A DNA stretch of 64,000 bases from Pseudooceanicola spongiae (GCF_014899185.1 NZ_CP045201.1:914501-978500); one strand, 5' to 3'. Counted from the stretch's first letter, positions 27,669-37,286 are shown. The notes: generated by a model not told the origin, from the sequence alone. A program made the numbers and translations.

Positions 27669-28445
27669 ATGCAACTGATTGACCTGTCCCGGTCACTGGA
27701 AAATACCGACTATGCCGACCCTCCGGGGCTTGGCCCCAAGATCACCTATTTCAGGCATGACGAAACCGCCGATCAGCTGCTGCAGTTCTTTCCCGGAGTC
27801 ACCCGGGATCAGCTGCCCGGTGGCGAAGGCTGGGCCGTGGAAAGCGCCACGATCTCGACCCACAACGGCACCCATCTGGATGCGCCTTATCATTATCATT
27901 CGACCATGGACGGCGGAAAGCGCGCCATCACCATCGACGAAGTGCCGCTGGAGTGGTGCATCGGGCGTGGCGTGAAGCTGGACTTTCGTCACTTGCCCGA
28001 TGGCCATGTCGTCACGGCCGCTGAGATCGAGGCCGAGTTCGCGCGCATCGGCCATGACCTGGCCCCCGGAGACATCGTTCTGGTGAATACGGCGGCGGGC
28101 GCGAAATACGGCACAGCCGCGTACGTGGCCTCTGGGTGCGGTATCGGGCGGGATGCGACGCTATGGATGACAGAGCGCGGGATGCGCGTCTGTGGTACCG
28201 ATGCGTGGAGCTGGGACGCTCCTTTCGTGCATACCGCCGAAAAAGTTGCTCAGAGTGGCAATGCCGGGCTGATCTGGGAAGGCCATCGTGCCGGAATGGA
28301 GCGCGCCTATTGCCACATGGAGAAGCTGGCCAATCTGGACCAGCTGCCCGACACCGGCTTCGAGGTGCAGTGCTTTCCGGTCAAGATCAAGGCCGCCTCG
28401 GCTGGCTGGACGCGCCCCGTCGCGATCCTCCGCAATCAACCATAA
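27669..28445 (+). CDS. Cyclase-family metal hydrolase (kynurenine formamidase/isatin hydrolase fold)
   Basis: 258 residues from the ATG at 27669, after AAGGA. The metal motif HNGTHLDAPYHY (about 66-77) is the PF04199 signature; a second conserved His/Glu pair lies in GLIWEGHRAG. Members hydrolyse cyclic or acyl amides such as N-formylkynurenine or isatin. Position between a TRAP transporter and an FAH enzyme suggests the imported compound is opened here. The substrate is inference. Confidence 0.82.
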   Translation: MQLIDLSRSLENTDYADPPGLGPKITYFRHDETADQLLQFFPGVTRDQLPGGEGWAVESATISTHNGTHLDAPYHYHSTMDGGKRAITIDEVPLEWCIGRGVKLDFRHLPDGHVVTAAEIEAEFARIGHDLAPGDIVLVNTAAGAKYGTAAYVASGCGIGRDATLWMTERGMRVCGTDAWSWDAPFVHTAEKVAQSGNAGLIWEGHRAGMERAYCHMEKLANLDQLPDTGFEVQCFPVKIKAASAGWTRPVAILRNQP

Positions 28446-28460
28446 TCAGGAGACGACTTT

Positions 28461-29399
28461 ATGAAACTGGCAACTTTTGACGCAGGCCATGGCCCGCGCC
28501 TTGGCGCATTGACGCAAAACGGCGATGCTCTGGTCGATCTGACGGCGACCGGCCTGCCCGCTCTGGCGTCGATGCAGGCTTTGATCGAGGCGGGAGACGC
28601 TGGCCTGAAGGACGCGCAAAGCGCGCTGGCCGCAGGCACCGGCCTTGCGCTGGACAGTGTGACGCTGCTGGCGCCCCTGCCCTGTCCGCCGCAAATTCGC
28701 GACGCTTCGACCGCGCCGCGCCACATCAAGCACGCCCCTGTCGGCATGCGCCGTCTTGCGGCCCTGCTTGAAGGTCAGCCCGATCCAGGACCCGCCGAAG
28801 GCTCCATCCCGGATATATATCGTGCTCAGCCAATCTTTTACATCACGAACCGCTTTTCGGTGGCGGGCCCGGAGGCAGACATCCACTGGCCGTCCTATTC
28901 AAAGTACATGGACTATGAACTGGAAGTTGCTGTTATCATAGGGAAAGGTGGTCGGGACATCAAGGCGGAAAATGCCATGGAGCATGTTTTCGGCTATACG
29001 ATCTTCAACGACTTTTCGGCCCGCGACACGCAGCTGCGCGAAATGCAGGGGTTGCTGGGGCCGGCCAAGGGCAAGAGCTTTGATGCCGGGAATGTCTTCG
29101 GTCCCTGGATCGTCACCCGCGACGAGATCCTCGACTACCGCGCCCTGCGCTGCACCGCCCATATCAACGGGCGGCTGGTGACGGACAGCCGGCTGGGCGA
29201 AATGCTGCATGGCTTCGAGGATATGATCGCCTTCATCTCGGACAGCGAAACGCTGCATCCGGGCGAGATCATCGGTAGTGGCACTGTCGATGATGGCTGT
29301 GGTCTGGAACGCTGCGAGTTCCTGTCGGATGGCGATGATGTGGCGCTGACGGTGGACGGCATCGGCACGCTGCGCAACCGTATCGTCGCCAAGGGCTGA
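28461..29399 (+). CDS. Fumarylacetoacetate hydrolase (FAH) family enzyme
   Basis: 312 residues; start after AGGAGA. The C-terminal FAH domain (about 110-310) has the metal-binding Glu/Asp residues in DYELEVAVIIGKGG and the GYTIFNDFSARD segment; the N-terminal 100 residues are the smaller domain. Family activities are C-C bond hydrolysis, decarboxylation and isomerisation. Last gene of the TRAP operon before a terminator. Confidence 0.87.
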   Translation: MKLATFDAGHGPRLGALTQNGDALVDLTATGLPALASMQALIEAGDAGLKDAQSALAAGTGLALDSVTLLAPLPCPPQIRDASTAPRHIKHAPVGMRRLAALLEGQPDPGPAEGSIPDIYRAQPIFYITNRFSVAGPEADIHWPSYSKYMDYELEVAVIIGKGGRDIKAENAMEHVFGYTIFNDFSARDTQLREMQGLLGPAKGKSFDAGNVFGPWIVTRDEILDYRALRCTAHINGRLVTDSRLGEMLHGFEDMIAFISDSETLHPGEIIGSGTVDDGCGLERCEFLSDGDDVALTVDGIGTLRNRIVAKG

Positions 29400-29414
29400 G
29401 CACGGCCATAGGTT

Positions 29415-29448
29415 AAAAAAGGGGGCGGCTGGCATGGCGGCCCCCTTT
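29415..29448 (+). terminator. Terminator of the TRAP/cyclase/FAH operon
   Basis: AAAAAAGGGGGC pairs with GGCCCCCTTT around a GC-rich loop; bidirectional in appearance, serving also the converging PAP2 gene. Confidence 0.7.
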
Positions 29449-29497
29449 CGTTTGCTCTGCGGTGGCTATTGTGCGGCGCAGAGCATTGACCCTCGGG

Positions 29498-30217
29498 TCA
29501 GCTCTCCCCGCGTCGATCCGGTTCGATCTGGCCTTTGCGGCCCATCTGACGCGCCAGCAACCACACGCCCAGTGCCCAAGCCGCGCCGAGGGTCCAGCCC
29601 GCCAGCACGTCTGAGGGCCAGTGCACGCCGAGATAGACGCGGCTGACCCCGACGAGCATCGCCAGAATGGCCGCGACGCTGATGTAGAACGCGCGGATGC
29701 TGAGATGGCGTTCAGAGCGCGCCAGCATCACCGCAAGCGTCAGGTAGGTCACGGCCGCCATCATCGAGTGGCCAGAGGGAAAGGAGGTGGTCGCCACCTC
29801 GACCCCATGTGGCACCAGATCAGGCCGGGGCCGCGAAAAGCCCAGTTTCGCCAGATGCGACAGCGCCTGCCCGCCGAGGATCGCCACACCCATGAACAGG
29901 GCCGAGGCGCGCTGGCGACGCAACACCAGAAACACCAGCACGCAGAGCGTGATCAGTGTCAGCACCGTGACGCCACCAAGGGCCGTCAGATCACGCATCG
30001 CCACTTCGACCTGTGGCCCGCCAATCGGGTCACTGAGATCGCCGGGAACCCGCAGAGCCAGCAGCACGGCCTTGTCGAAGGAATGCAGATCGCCCTCCAG
30101 CATCTCGGCCGCCAGCGCCACAAAGGCCCAGAGTGCGCCGCCAATGACGATGATGACGACCAGGGTGAGGACCTCAACCCGGCGGATCAGGTCGAGGAAA
30201 ACGGAGCGAGCTGACAT
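29498..30217 (-). CDS. PAP2-family membrane phosphatase
   Basis: 239 residues from the ATG at 30217, preceded by AGGA; a longer frame to 30442 has no support. Six membrane helices. The three lipid-phosphatase motifs are present: KLGFSRPRP, FPSGHS and SRVYLGVHWPSDVLAG with its catalytic histidine. Probably dephosphorylates lipid or isoprenoid phosphates on the outer face of the inner membrane. Confidence 0.88.
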   Translation of the reverse strand: MSARSVFLDLIRRVEVLTLVVIIVIGGALWAFVALAAEMLEGDLHSFDKAVLLALRVPGDLSDPIGGPQVEVAMRDLTALGGVTVLTLITLCVLVFLVLRRQRASALFMGVAILGGQALSHLAKLGFSRPRPDLVPHGVEVATTSFPSGHSMMAAVTYLTLAVMLARSERHLSIRAFYISVAAILAMLVGVSRVYLGVHWPSDVLAGWTLGAAWALGVWLLARQMGRKGQIEPDRRGES

Positions 30218-30488
30218 GGCGGTCCTGCGTTGTCTGGGTGTGATCTCTGGCGAAGGAGATGGGGCGCAGGCGCTTTGGGACAAGCCGACTGCCGTTTTTT
30301 GCGCCTTGTGCGGCGCGTTGCGCAGGGTGTCAAAGGGTCCGCCCCCCTGCCCGCGATCCAAAGCGCGCTTTGGGTGACACAGGACAGACCCTTCCTGCGA
30401 GCAGACATGATTTTTTTTGAGCGCGGGCTTGCTAAGAGCCATGCATTTGCTGGCATATTGGGTGAGACTGTATGAGGTGAAGACATAC

Positions 30489-32963
30489 GTGGACCGACCT
30501 GCGAGAAACGAGCTGGGAATGAGCGGAACTGTGACTCAGACGACACTTGTAAATGCTCTGGAAAAGGGCCCGTTTGTCTATGGGTATATCGATACCGCCA
30601 TGACCCTGCTGCGGCACAATGCGCCCGCTGCGGACTGGTTGGGCCAGCCGGGGCAGAACCTTGTCGGGACATCGCTGCAAGATCTGGTTGCACGGGACGT
30701 GATGGAGAGTGTCGGGCCGTCACTGGCGCTGGCGCTGGCGGGTGAGACGCAGGAATACGAACGCTCTGCCCCCCATGGGACGGGCACCAGAACGTCGATT
30801 TCGCGCTATATTCCAGAGTGTGACGCGAGCGGCGCCGTCATCGGGCTGCATATCTTCGTCATCGATATCACCGATCAGAAAGAGACAGAGAACGAGGCCT
30901 TCGCGCTGCGGGAACGCTTTCGGGGCGCCTTCCACCACGCGGCTATCGGGATGGCCGTCGTCTCGATCGAGGGGCGGTTCCTGTCTGTCAACGCGTCGCT
31001 GTGCAAGATGCTGGGCTATACCCCGGAGGAACTTCTTGAGGTCGACTTCAAGGATCTGACCCACCCCGACGATCTGGCGGCCGACCTTGCCAATCTGTCG
31101 CAGCTTCTGGAGGGCGCGCTGGATTCCTACACGATGGAAAAGCGCTATCTCTCGAAATCGGGCGGGACGATCTACGCCATCCTGAGCGTCACCGTCGCCA
31201 GGACGACCGATGGCGCGCCGCTGCACCTCGTCGGGCAGATCCAGGATATTTCGGCGCGCAAGATCGCCGAGGACAAGCTGTTCCGCGAACATGAAATGGC
31301 CGAGGTCACGCTGCTCTCGATCGGCGACGGGGTGATCACCTGCGATCCGGAGGGCGGTGTGGTCTATCTGAACCCGGTGGCGCAGGGCCTGACCGGATGG
31401 AGCAACGAAGCGGCCTCGGGGCTGCCGATTGCAACGATTTTCGATGTCCGCGATGCCGAGGACCATACCGTGCCCTGCCCCATGTCCGAGGCGCTTGAAA
31501 CCGGCCGGATCGTGGCACTGCAGGCCAATTCGCTGCTGGTCAGCAAGGACGGCTTGCGGGTGCCGGTCGAGGATTCCGCTGCGCCGATCCGGGACAGGTC
31601 GGGCAAGGTGGTGGGCGGTGTGCTGGTGTTTCATGACGTCTCGCATCAGCGGGCCATGGCGATCAAGCTGGAGTTCCTTGCCCATCACGACATGCTGACA
31701 GAGCTGCCGAACCGGGCGCTGTTCAAGGACCGGCTGGCGATGACCCTCTGGGCGAACCGCCGCGAGGACAAGAAGTGCGCCGTGCTGTTCTGCGACCTCG
31801 ACCGGTTCAAATCGATCAACGATGCGCATGGCCATGCCGCCGGGGATGAGGTGCTCAGCGAGCTGGCTCTGCGGCTGAAGAAAAGCGTGCGCGATGGCGA
31901 TACGGTGTGCCGCTGGGCGGGGGATGAGTTTGCCATCCTTCTGCCTGAAGTCAGCTCCGAGCGTGATGCCCGGATGGTGGCCAGCCGGATCGTCGAAAGT
32001 GCCCGGACGCCGATCTACCTGAAATCCTCGGTCGGGCGTGTGGATGTGGGCGTCAGCGTCGGGATCGGCATGTTCCCTGAAGACGGGATGGATGCGAGCA
32101 GTCTGCTCGCCGCCGCAGATGCCGCGCTTTATGAAGTCAAGCGGACCGGGCGCAATCGCTTTGCCTTCCACCATGAGGGCCTCAACATCCTGACCCGCGA
32201 ACGTGCCCGCCAAGAGGCGCAGCTGCGCGAGGCCCTGCTGACCGAGGCGATGGAGCTGCATTATCAGCCGCGTGTCTCGCTGAAGGACGGCAGCATCACC
32301 GGGGTCGAGGCGCTGGTCCGCCTGCGCATCAAGGGCGAGCTGATCTATCCCGATGAATTCATCGCCATCGCCGAGGACACCGGCCTGATCCACGATCTGA
32401 GCCGCTGGGTGCTGCGCGAGGCCTGCCGTCAGAGCAAGAAGTGGAAGTCCGGCCCGCTGCGCGATGTGCTGGTGGCGATCAATATGTCGCCCATGCGTCT
32501 GCGCCAGCCTGACCTGTCCGAAGAAATCGCCAGCGTTCTGCTGGAATTCGACCTTGAGCCGAGCCGCATCGAGTTCGAGATCACCGAGACGATGATGGCC
32601 AATGCCACGCAGGAGTGCAGCCATCAGATACATGCGCTGTCGGATCTGGGGTTCAAGCTGTCTCTTGATGATTTCGGGACCGGGTTTTCCAACCTCGCCT
32701 ATCTGCGCAGCCTTCCGGTCGACACGCTGAAGATCGACCGCAGCTTCGTGTCGCTGACGGAGGGTGACATGACCATCGCCAACGCCATCATTGGGCTCGG
32801 GGCGTCGTTCGGCAAAACCATTGTCGCCGAGGGCATCGAGACGCGCGAACAGGAGCAGGCTCTGATCCGGCTCGGCTGCGACGAGGGTCAGGGCTTTCTC
32901 TACTCCAAAGCCGTGCCCGCCTCCCGGATCGAGGAGATGTTCGGGACCGTCTTCGTGCATTAG
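30489..32963 (+). CDS. PAS-PAS-PAS-GGDEF-EAL cyclic-di-GMP protein
   Basis: 824 residues from a GTG at 30489, which follows GAGGTGA by seven bases; an ATG at 30519 is the alternative. Three PAS domains (about 20-135, 145-265, 275-395) precede a GGDEF domain (about 400-560) with AGDEF instead of GGDEF, a variant compatible with activity, and an EAL domain (about 575-820) with VEALVRL, ETMMAN, DDFGTGFSNL and KIDRSFV intact. No membrane segment. Probably a bifunctional or phosphodiesterase enzyme under PAS control. Confidence 0.9.
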   Translation: MDRPARNELGMSGTVTQTTLVNALEKGPFVYGYIDTAMTLLRHNAPAADWLGQPGQNLVGTSLQDLVARDVMESVGPSLALALAGETQEYERSAPHGTGTRTSISRYIPECDASGAVIGLHIFVIDITDQKETENEAFALRERFRGAFHHAAIGMAVVSIEGRFLSVNASLCKMLGYTPEELLEVDFKDLTHPDDLAADLANLSQLLEGALDSYTMEKRYLSKSGGTIYAILSVTVARTTDGAPLHLVGQIQDISARKIAEDKLFREHEMAEVTLLSIGDGVITCDPEGGVVYLNPVAQGLTGWSNEAASGLPIATIFDVRDAEDHTVPCPMSEALETGRIVALQANSLLVSKDGLRVPVEDSAAPIRDRSGKVVGGVLVFHDVSHQRAMAIKLEFLAHHDMLTELPNRALFKDRLAMTLWANRREDKKCAVLFCDLDRFKSINDAHGHAAGDEVLSELALRLKKSVRDGDTVCRWAGDEFAILLPEVSSERDARMVASRIVESARTPIYLKSSVGRVDVGVSVGIGMFPEDGMDASSLLAAADAALYEVKRTGRNRFAFHHEGLNILTRERARQEAQLREALLTEAMELHYQPRVSLKDGSITGVEALVRLRIKGELIYPDEFIAIAEDTGLIHDLSRWVLREACRQSKKWKSGPLRDVLVAINMSPMRLRQPDLSEEIASVLLEFDLEPSRIEFEITETMMANATQECSHQIHALSDLGFKLSLDDFGTGFSNLAYLRSLPVDTLKIDRSFVSLTEGDMTIANAIIGLGASFGKTIVAEGIETREQEQALIRLGCDEGQGFLYSKAVPASRIEEMFGTVFVH

Positions 32964-33073
32964 CCCGTGCCGCTTGGCCCTGCCATCGATCAGATCGCTA
33001 TGCGCGTTCTGATGCGGTGCAGGACCTTGCGTGCAGATGTCGTAAATCGCTGAAATAGAATAGGAATTCGCAT

Positions 33074-33532
33074 ATGTCCGAAACGTCTGGCCTCACCGTC
33101 CGCCCCGTTCGCCCGCAGGATCGGGCGCAATGGGATGTCTTGTACCAGGGCTATGCGGCGTTCTACGGGGTCGCACAGACGGTCGAGATGCGTGATACGC
33201 TCTGGTCCTGGCTGCACGATACGGCCAAGGAATCCGAGGGGCTGGTTGCGGAGCTGCCGGGGGGCAAACTGGTCGGTCTGACCCATTGCCGCCCCTATGC
33301 CCGCGCGCTGGCTGCCTCGACCGGCATGTTCCTCGACGATCTGTTCGTCATCCCCGAGGCACGGGGCACGGGCGCGGCTGAGGCGCTGATCGACGCGGTG
33401 CGCGCTTTGGCGCTCGAGCGTGGCTATACCGTGGTGCGCTGGATCACGGACGAGACCAACTACCGGGGCCGCGGTCTGTATGACCGCGTCGCGACGCGCA
33501 CCCCTTGGGTGACCTACGATATCAAGCTCTAG
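33074..33532 (+). CDS. GNAT-family N-acetyltransferase
   Basis: 152 residues; start after AGGAAT. The acetyl-CoA loop reads DLFVIPEARGTGAAEALI, followed by TDETNYRGRGLYDRVATRTPWVTYDI. The acceptor substrate is unknown. It stands alone between the c-di-GMP gene and a TetR gene. Confidence 0.88.
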   Translation: MSETSGLTVRPVRPQDRAQWDVLYQGYAAFYGVAQTVEMRDTLWSWLHDTAKESEGLVAELPGGKLVGLTHCRPYARALAASTGMFLDDLFVIPEARGTGAAEALIDAVRALALERGYTVVRWITDETNYRGRGLYDRVATRTPWVTYDIKL

Positions 33533-33636
33533 TCGCGGCCGCTTTCGGGGCAGTTGGACAACTCCTGCAGAGGGGGCTGGCACGGGCATTCGCAATTCGG
33601 TGCGGCGCGAACGCGTCTTCGACTTGACCCCGGAGC

Positions 33637-33664
33637 CATTTAGGTAGACCGATCTACCTAAATG
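33637..33664. promoter_or_regulatory. Perfect 28-bp palindromic operator in front of a TetR gene
   Basis: Arms CATTTAGGTAGA (33637-33648) and its exact reverse complement (33653-33664) flank CCGA. The right arm runs into the ribosome site GGAGG, so binding would also block translation start. A TTGACC (33624-33629) upstream could be the -35. Almost certainly the autoregulatory site of the following TetR gene. Confidence 0.8.
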
Positions 33665-33675
33665 GAGGCCTTTTG

Positions 33676-34275
33676 ATGTCTGCACTCCCTGCCGAAACCG
33701 TACGAGAGCGCCTGCTGCGCGCCGCCGCTGAGCTGTTCTATGACGAGGGCCTGACGGCGACCGGCATCGACGCGATCACGCAGCGCGCCGGTGTCGCCAA
33801 GCAGAGCCTTTACAACAATTTCGCGTCCAAGGCCGATCTTGTCGCCGCCTATATCGAGGCGCGTCATGCCGAATGGCTCGGCCTCTATGGCGCCCGCGAA
33901 GTTCAGGTTGCGGCGCAGGACAACGCTGGGAAAATCCTCGCGGTGTTCGACGCGTATGGTGATCATGCGGCCTTTGCCTATGCGCGGGGATTTCGCGGTT
34001 GCGGGCTGCTCAACGCGGCGGCGGAACTGCCGGCGGGGCATGAGGGGCGCGCGGCGGTGCGGCGTCATAAGGAGGAGGTCGATGCCATCCTGACGTCGCA
34101 TCTTGCGCGCCTCCTGCCCGATCAGCCTGAAGAGGTGAAGGTACTGACGGCGCATCTGTCGTTTCTGCTGGAAGGCGCCATGGTGCGCGCGGGTCTGGAG
34201 GGCAGCGGCGCGCGTGTGCAGGAGGCGCGGGCGATCGCCCAGGCGCTGCTACAGGGGCGTTCGCATGACATCTGA
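33676..34275 (+). CDS. TetR/AcrR-family regulator
   Basis: 199 residues from the ATG at 33676, seven bases after GGAGG. Helix-turn-helix LLRAAAELFYDEGLTATGIDAITQRAGVAKQSLYNNFASKADLV. The C-terminal domain resembles TetR_C regulators of efflux or small-molecule genes. Overlaps the following exporter gene by 11 bases, so it probably controls that gene and itself. Confidence 0.9.
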   Translation: MSALPAETVRERLLRAAAELFYDEGLTATGIDAITQRAGVAKQSLYNNFASKADLVAAYIEARHAEWLGLYGAREVQVAAQDNAGKILAVFDAYGDHAAFAYARGFRGCGLLNAAAELPAGHEGRAAVRRHKEEVDAILTSHLARLLPDQPEEVKVLTAHLSFLLEGAMVRAGLEGSGARVQEARAIAQALLQGRSHDI

Positions 34276-35191
34276 GATCGGTCAGCCGGGGCGCGGCGCG
34301 GGTGTCGTATGCTGCCTTCTCGCCGCGACGCTCTGGGGCACGACCGGCACCGCGGCGACATTCGCGCCGGGCGTGCCTGCGGTGGCGATTGGGGCGGCGG
34401 CGATGGGGATAGGCGGGGTGCTGCAGGCCCTCATCGCGCTGCGGGGTATCCGGGCCAGCCTGTCTGTCCTCGCCCGGCACCGGCTGCTTCTGGGGCTGGG
34501 GGCGCTTTCGGTCGCGCTCTATCCCCTCGCGTTTTATGCCTCGATGCGGCTGGCGGGGGTCACCATTGGCACTGTCATCTCCATTGGCTCGGCGCCTGCG
34601 ATTTCGGCGCTGATCGAGAACCGGATCGAGGGCCATCGTCTGACGCTGCGCTGGGGGATTGGCGCCGCCCTCGGAATTTTGGGGATGGCGCTGCTGGGTG
34701 TCGCGGAGGGCGGGCATGAGAGCCTTGCGCCGAATGTGCCGCTCGGGATCCTGCTCGGCCTGATCGCGGGGGCGACCTATGCGCTTTATTCCTGGTGTGC
34801 GCGCCAGCTGATGCAGCATGGCGTGCGATCGCGTGCTGCGATGGGGGCGACGTTTGGATTGGGCGGGCTGCTGCTGATGCCGGTGCTTGTGGTCACGGGG
34901 GCGCCCTTCCTCGACAGCGCGACCAATCTGGCGGTTGGTGCCTATATGGCCATTGTCCCGATGTTTCTCGGCTATGTCGCCTTTGGCATTGCCCTGTCGC
35001 GGATCCCCAGCAGTCAGGCCACGACCCTTTCGCTGTTTGAGCCGGTCGTGGCGGCCTGTCTCGCCATTCTCATTGTCGGGGAGCGCCTGCCCGCGATCGG
35101 CTGGTGGGGTGTTGGCCTGATCATTGCCTGCCTTTTCTGGACGGAGCTGCCCGTGCCGCGCCGATGGCGCAGGTCTGGCCAGACCGGGTGA
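34265..35191 (+). CDS. EamA/DMT-family transporter
   Basis: 308 residues, ten membrane helices in two EamA halves (about 12-140 and 160-300). PSSQATTLSLFEPVVAACLAILIVGERLP is a typical second-half signature. Translationally coupled to the TetR gene, suggesting an inducible exporter of a metabolite or drug. Confidence 0.88.
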   Translation: MTSEIGQPGRGAGVVCCLLAATLWGTTGTAATFAPGVPAVAIGAAAMGIGGVLQALIALRGIRASLSVLARHRLLLGLGALSVALYPLAFYASMRLAGVTIGTVISIGSAPAISALIENRIEGHRLTLRWGIGAALGILGMALLGVAEGGHESLAPNVPLGILLGLIAGATYALYSWCARQLMQHGVRSRAAMGATFGLGGLLLMPVLVVTGAPFLDSATNLAVGAYMAIVPMFLGYVAFGIALSRIPSSQATTLSLFEPVVAACLAILIVGERLPAIGWWGVGLIIACLFWTELPVPRRWRRSGQTG

Positions 35192-35230
35192 CGCTCTGCG
35201 CCACCCCGAAAGCTTTGCGATGGCGCAGGC

Positions 35231-36640
35231 TTATTCCCCCCTTCGCCTCCAGCGTGTGCGATAGATGGCGATGCCGATGACCAGCCCATAGACCAGCATC
35301 GCGCCGCCGATGCTGGCAAAGACGCCGCGCACGCCGAGGGGGGTGAACGAGGTCAGTAGGACTGCGCCGAGCACAGCGACAAAGATCCGGCTGAGGCTGC
35401 CGGTCACGGGCCAGACCATCCGGCCTGCCCCCTGAGAGGCGAAATACATCGCCAGTCCGAGGCCGAAGAAGCAATAGAATGGCGCGACGATGCGGAAATA
35501 GCTGCGCCCAACGGCGAGTGCGGCGTCATTCGAGGGCTCCAGAAAGATGCCGAGCCACAGATCCGGCATCAGAGCCAGAAGAGCGCCAACACTGCCAACG
35601 ACGACTGCGGCGGCCAAGGCTCCGGTCCAGGCGATCTGCAGGGCGCGGTCCCGGTTGCCGGCACCGATATTCGCGCCGACCATGGCCGTCAGGGCGGCAC
35701 CGATGCCGAAGATCACCGGGATCATCAGGAACTCCAGCCGGGCCCCCAGACCATAGCCTGCCAGCGCTGCTTCGCCGAACTGACCGACAAGGCCGACCAT
35801 GATCACGGTGGTCAGAACCGTCAGCACCGTATTGATCGCCGCCATCGTGCCGACCTGAAGAATGTCGCGGATCATGCTGGTGTCGATGCGTCTGGCGGCC
35901 CCTGCGAAGGTCAGGCCGGTGCGCCCCGTGGCGATATAGGCGATCGCGCCGAGTGCGCCGGTGCCATAGGCGACGACCAGTCCCAGTGGCAGCCCGGCCA
36001 TGCCGAGGGCAGGCAAGCCGCCCCAGCCGAGCGCAAAGCCACCGGACAGGGGAATGGACGCCGCGGCCACGACCAGCAGCAACATCGAGGGTGTCTGCAT
36101 GTCGCCCGTGCCGCGGATCACGCTGAGCGCGGTGTTGAACAGCCAGATGGCCACGCAGCCGGGAAAGAAGACGGCGGCGTAGGACGCGGCGGCACTGATC
36201 GTTTCTGGCCCGCCGCCGAGGACGCCGAAAATCGCGCGTCCGCACAGTGCCATGAGCACTGCCGTCACCAGCGCAAAACCGATGGCGATCAGCCCGGCGA
36301 CGAGCGCGAGTGAGGCGGCCCGGTCAGGCTTGCGCGCGCCGAGGGCCCGGGCAATGGCGGCGGAGACAGAGCCGCCAATAGCGCCCGCCGACAGCATCTG
36401 CGTGAGCATGACCAGGGGAAAGACCAGAGCCAGCCCCGCCAGCGCTGTGACCCCCAGAACGCTGGCATAATAGGCCTCGGCAATGCTCTGGGCGGATTGC
36501 ACGAACATCGCCAGCACGTTGGGCGCGGCGAGCCTGAGCAGAGTGGGGCCAATCGGCGCGGTCAGCAGCAGTGTGGTGCGTGCCGCCCTGAGGCTGGCCG
36601 CGGCGTCCGGTTGCCCTATCGGAGACGTGATATCGCTCAT
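35231..36640 (-). CDS. MATE-family efflux transporter
   Basis: 469 residues from the ATG at 36640; the upstream extension to 36832 has no support. Twelve membrane helices in two MatE halves, with FVQSAQSIAEAYYASVLG, GTGDMQTPS and VGANIGAGNRDRA typical. Exports cationic drugs or metabolites by sodium or proton exchange. Divergent from an HxlR regulator with paired operators between them. Confidence 0.9.
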   Translation of the reverse strand: MSDITSPIGQPDAAASLRAARTTLLLTAPIGPTLLRLAAPNVLAMFVQSAQSIAEAYYASVLGVTALAGLALVFPLVMLTQMLSAGAIGGSVSAAIARALGARKPDRAASLALVAGLIAIGFALVTAVLMALCGRAIFGVLGGGPETISAAASYAAVFFPGCVAIWLFNTALSVIRGTGDMQTPSMLLLVVAAASIPLSGGFALGWGGLPALGMAGLPLGLVVAYGTGALGAIAYIATGRTGLTFAGAARRIDTSMIRDILQVGTMAAINTVLTVLTTVIMVGLVGQFGEAALAGYGLGARLEFLMIPVIFGIGAALTAMVGANIGAGNRDRALQIAWTGALAAAVVVGSVGALLALMPDLWLGIFLEPSNDAALAVGRSYFRIVAPFYCFFGLGLAMYFASQGAGRMVWPVTGSLSRIFVAVLGAVLLTSFTPLGVRGVFASIGGAMLVYGLVIGIAIYRTRWRRRGE

Positions 36641-36760
36641 GATGTGGTGGCGGCGCAGACGCGCCCTGCCCGGCCCGATTGGGATATCTGGCTGTCGTGA
36701 TCCATGCAGCGCCTCCTCTCCGTGTCTCCTGAAGGATAATGCCTGCGCACAAACCGACAG

Positions 36761-36805
36761 GGTTCCGATATGGAACCCTCTCTGGGTAAGTTCTCTTTCG
36801 GAACC
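36761..36805. promoter_or_regulatory. Two HxlR-type operators between MATE and hxlR-like genes
   Basis: GGTTCC-N5-GGAACC at 36761-36777 and AGTTCT-N5-GGAACC at 36789-36805 have the same spacing, with centres 28 bases apart. They sit in the only gap between the divergent genes and fit a dimeric winged-helix regulator acting on both. Confidence 0.7.
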
Positions 36806-36830
36806 TGTCAATTCCTGATACGATCCGGGC

Positions 36831-37286
36831 ATGAAATGGAACGAGCTTCACGAAGATGCCTGCCCGGTTGCCCGCGGTCTGTCCGTGATCGGCGACCGCT
36901 GGACGATGCTTGTGGTACGCGACTGTTTCATGGGCATCCGCCGCTTTGACCAGATGCAGCAGCGCCTCGGCATCACGCGTCACGTGCTTGCCGACCGTTT
37001 GCGCAAGCTTGAAGCCGATGGCGTGCTGCGCCGGGAGGCCTATCAGGAACGCCCGCTGCGCTACGAATACCGCCTGACCGACAAGGGCAAGGCGCTGTAT
37101 CCGATACTGGTGACGCTGATCGACTGGGCCAATACGAACATGCCGGTTGAAGGGGGCCCCTCCGTCGTGCTGACATCGCGCGCCACGCAAGACCCGATCA
37201 GGCCAAAGCTCATCGACGCCGAAACCGGGGAAGAGATCACGACGCGCAGTGTGCTGGCGGTTCCCAACGCAGACCAGAGCGACTGA
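36831..37286 (+). CDS. HxlR-family regulator of the MATE gene
   Basis: 151 residues. The family core is CPVARGLSVIGDRWTMLVVRDCFMGIRRFDQMQQRLGITRHVLADRLRKLEADGVL; a C-terminal extension of about 45 residues follows the winged helix. Cys11 lies at the HxlR N-terminus, where related proteins sense aldehydes or redox state. Confidence 0.9.
   Translation: MKWNELHEDACPVARGLSVIGDRWTMLVVRDCFMGIRRFDQMQQRLGITRHVLADRLRKLEADGVLRREAYQERPLRYEYRLTDKGKALYPILVTLIDWANTNMPVEGGPSVVLTSRATQDPIRPKLIDAETGEEITTRSVLAVPNADQSD

Noticed and set aside
30720-32960. 746-codon frame antisense to the GGDEF-EAL gene
   Set aside because: GC-skew shadow; the sense protein has all catalytic motifs.
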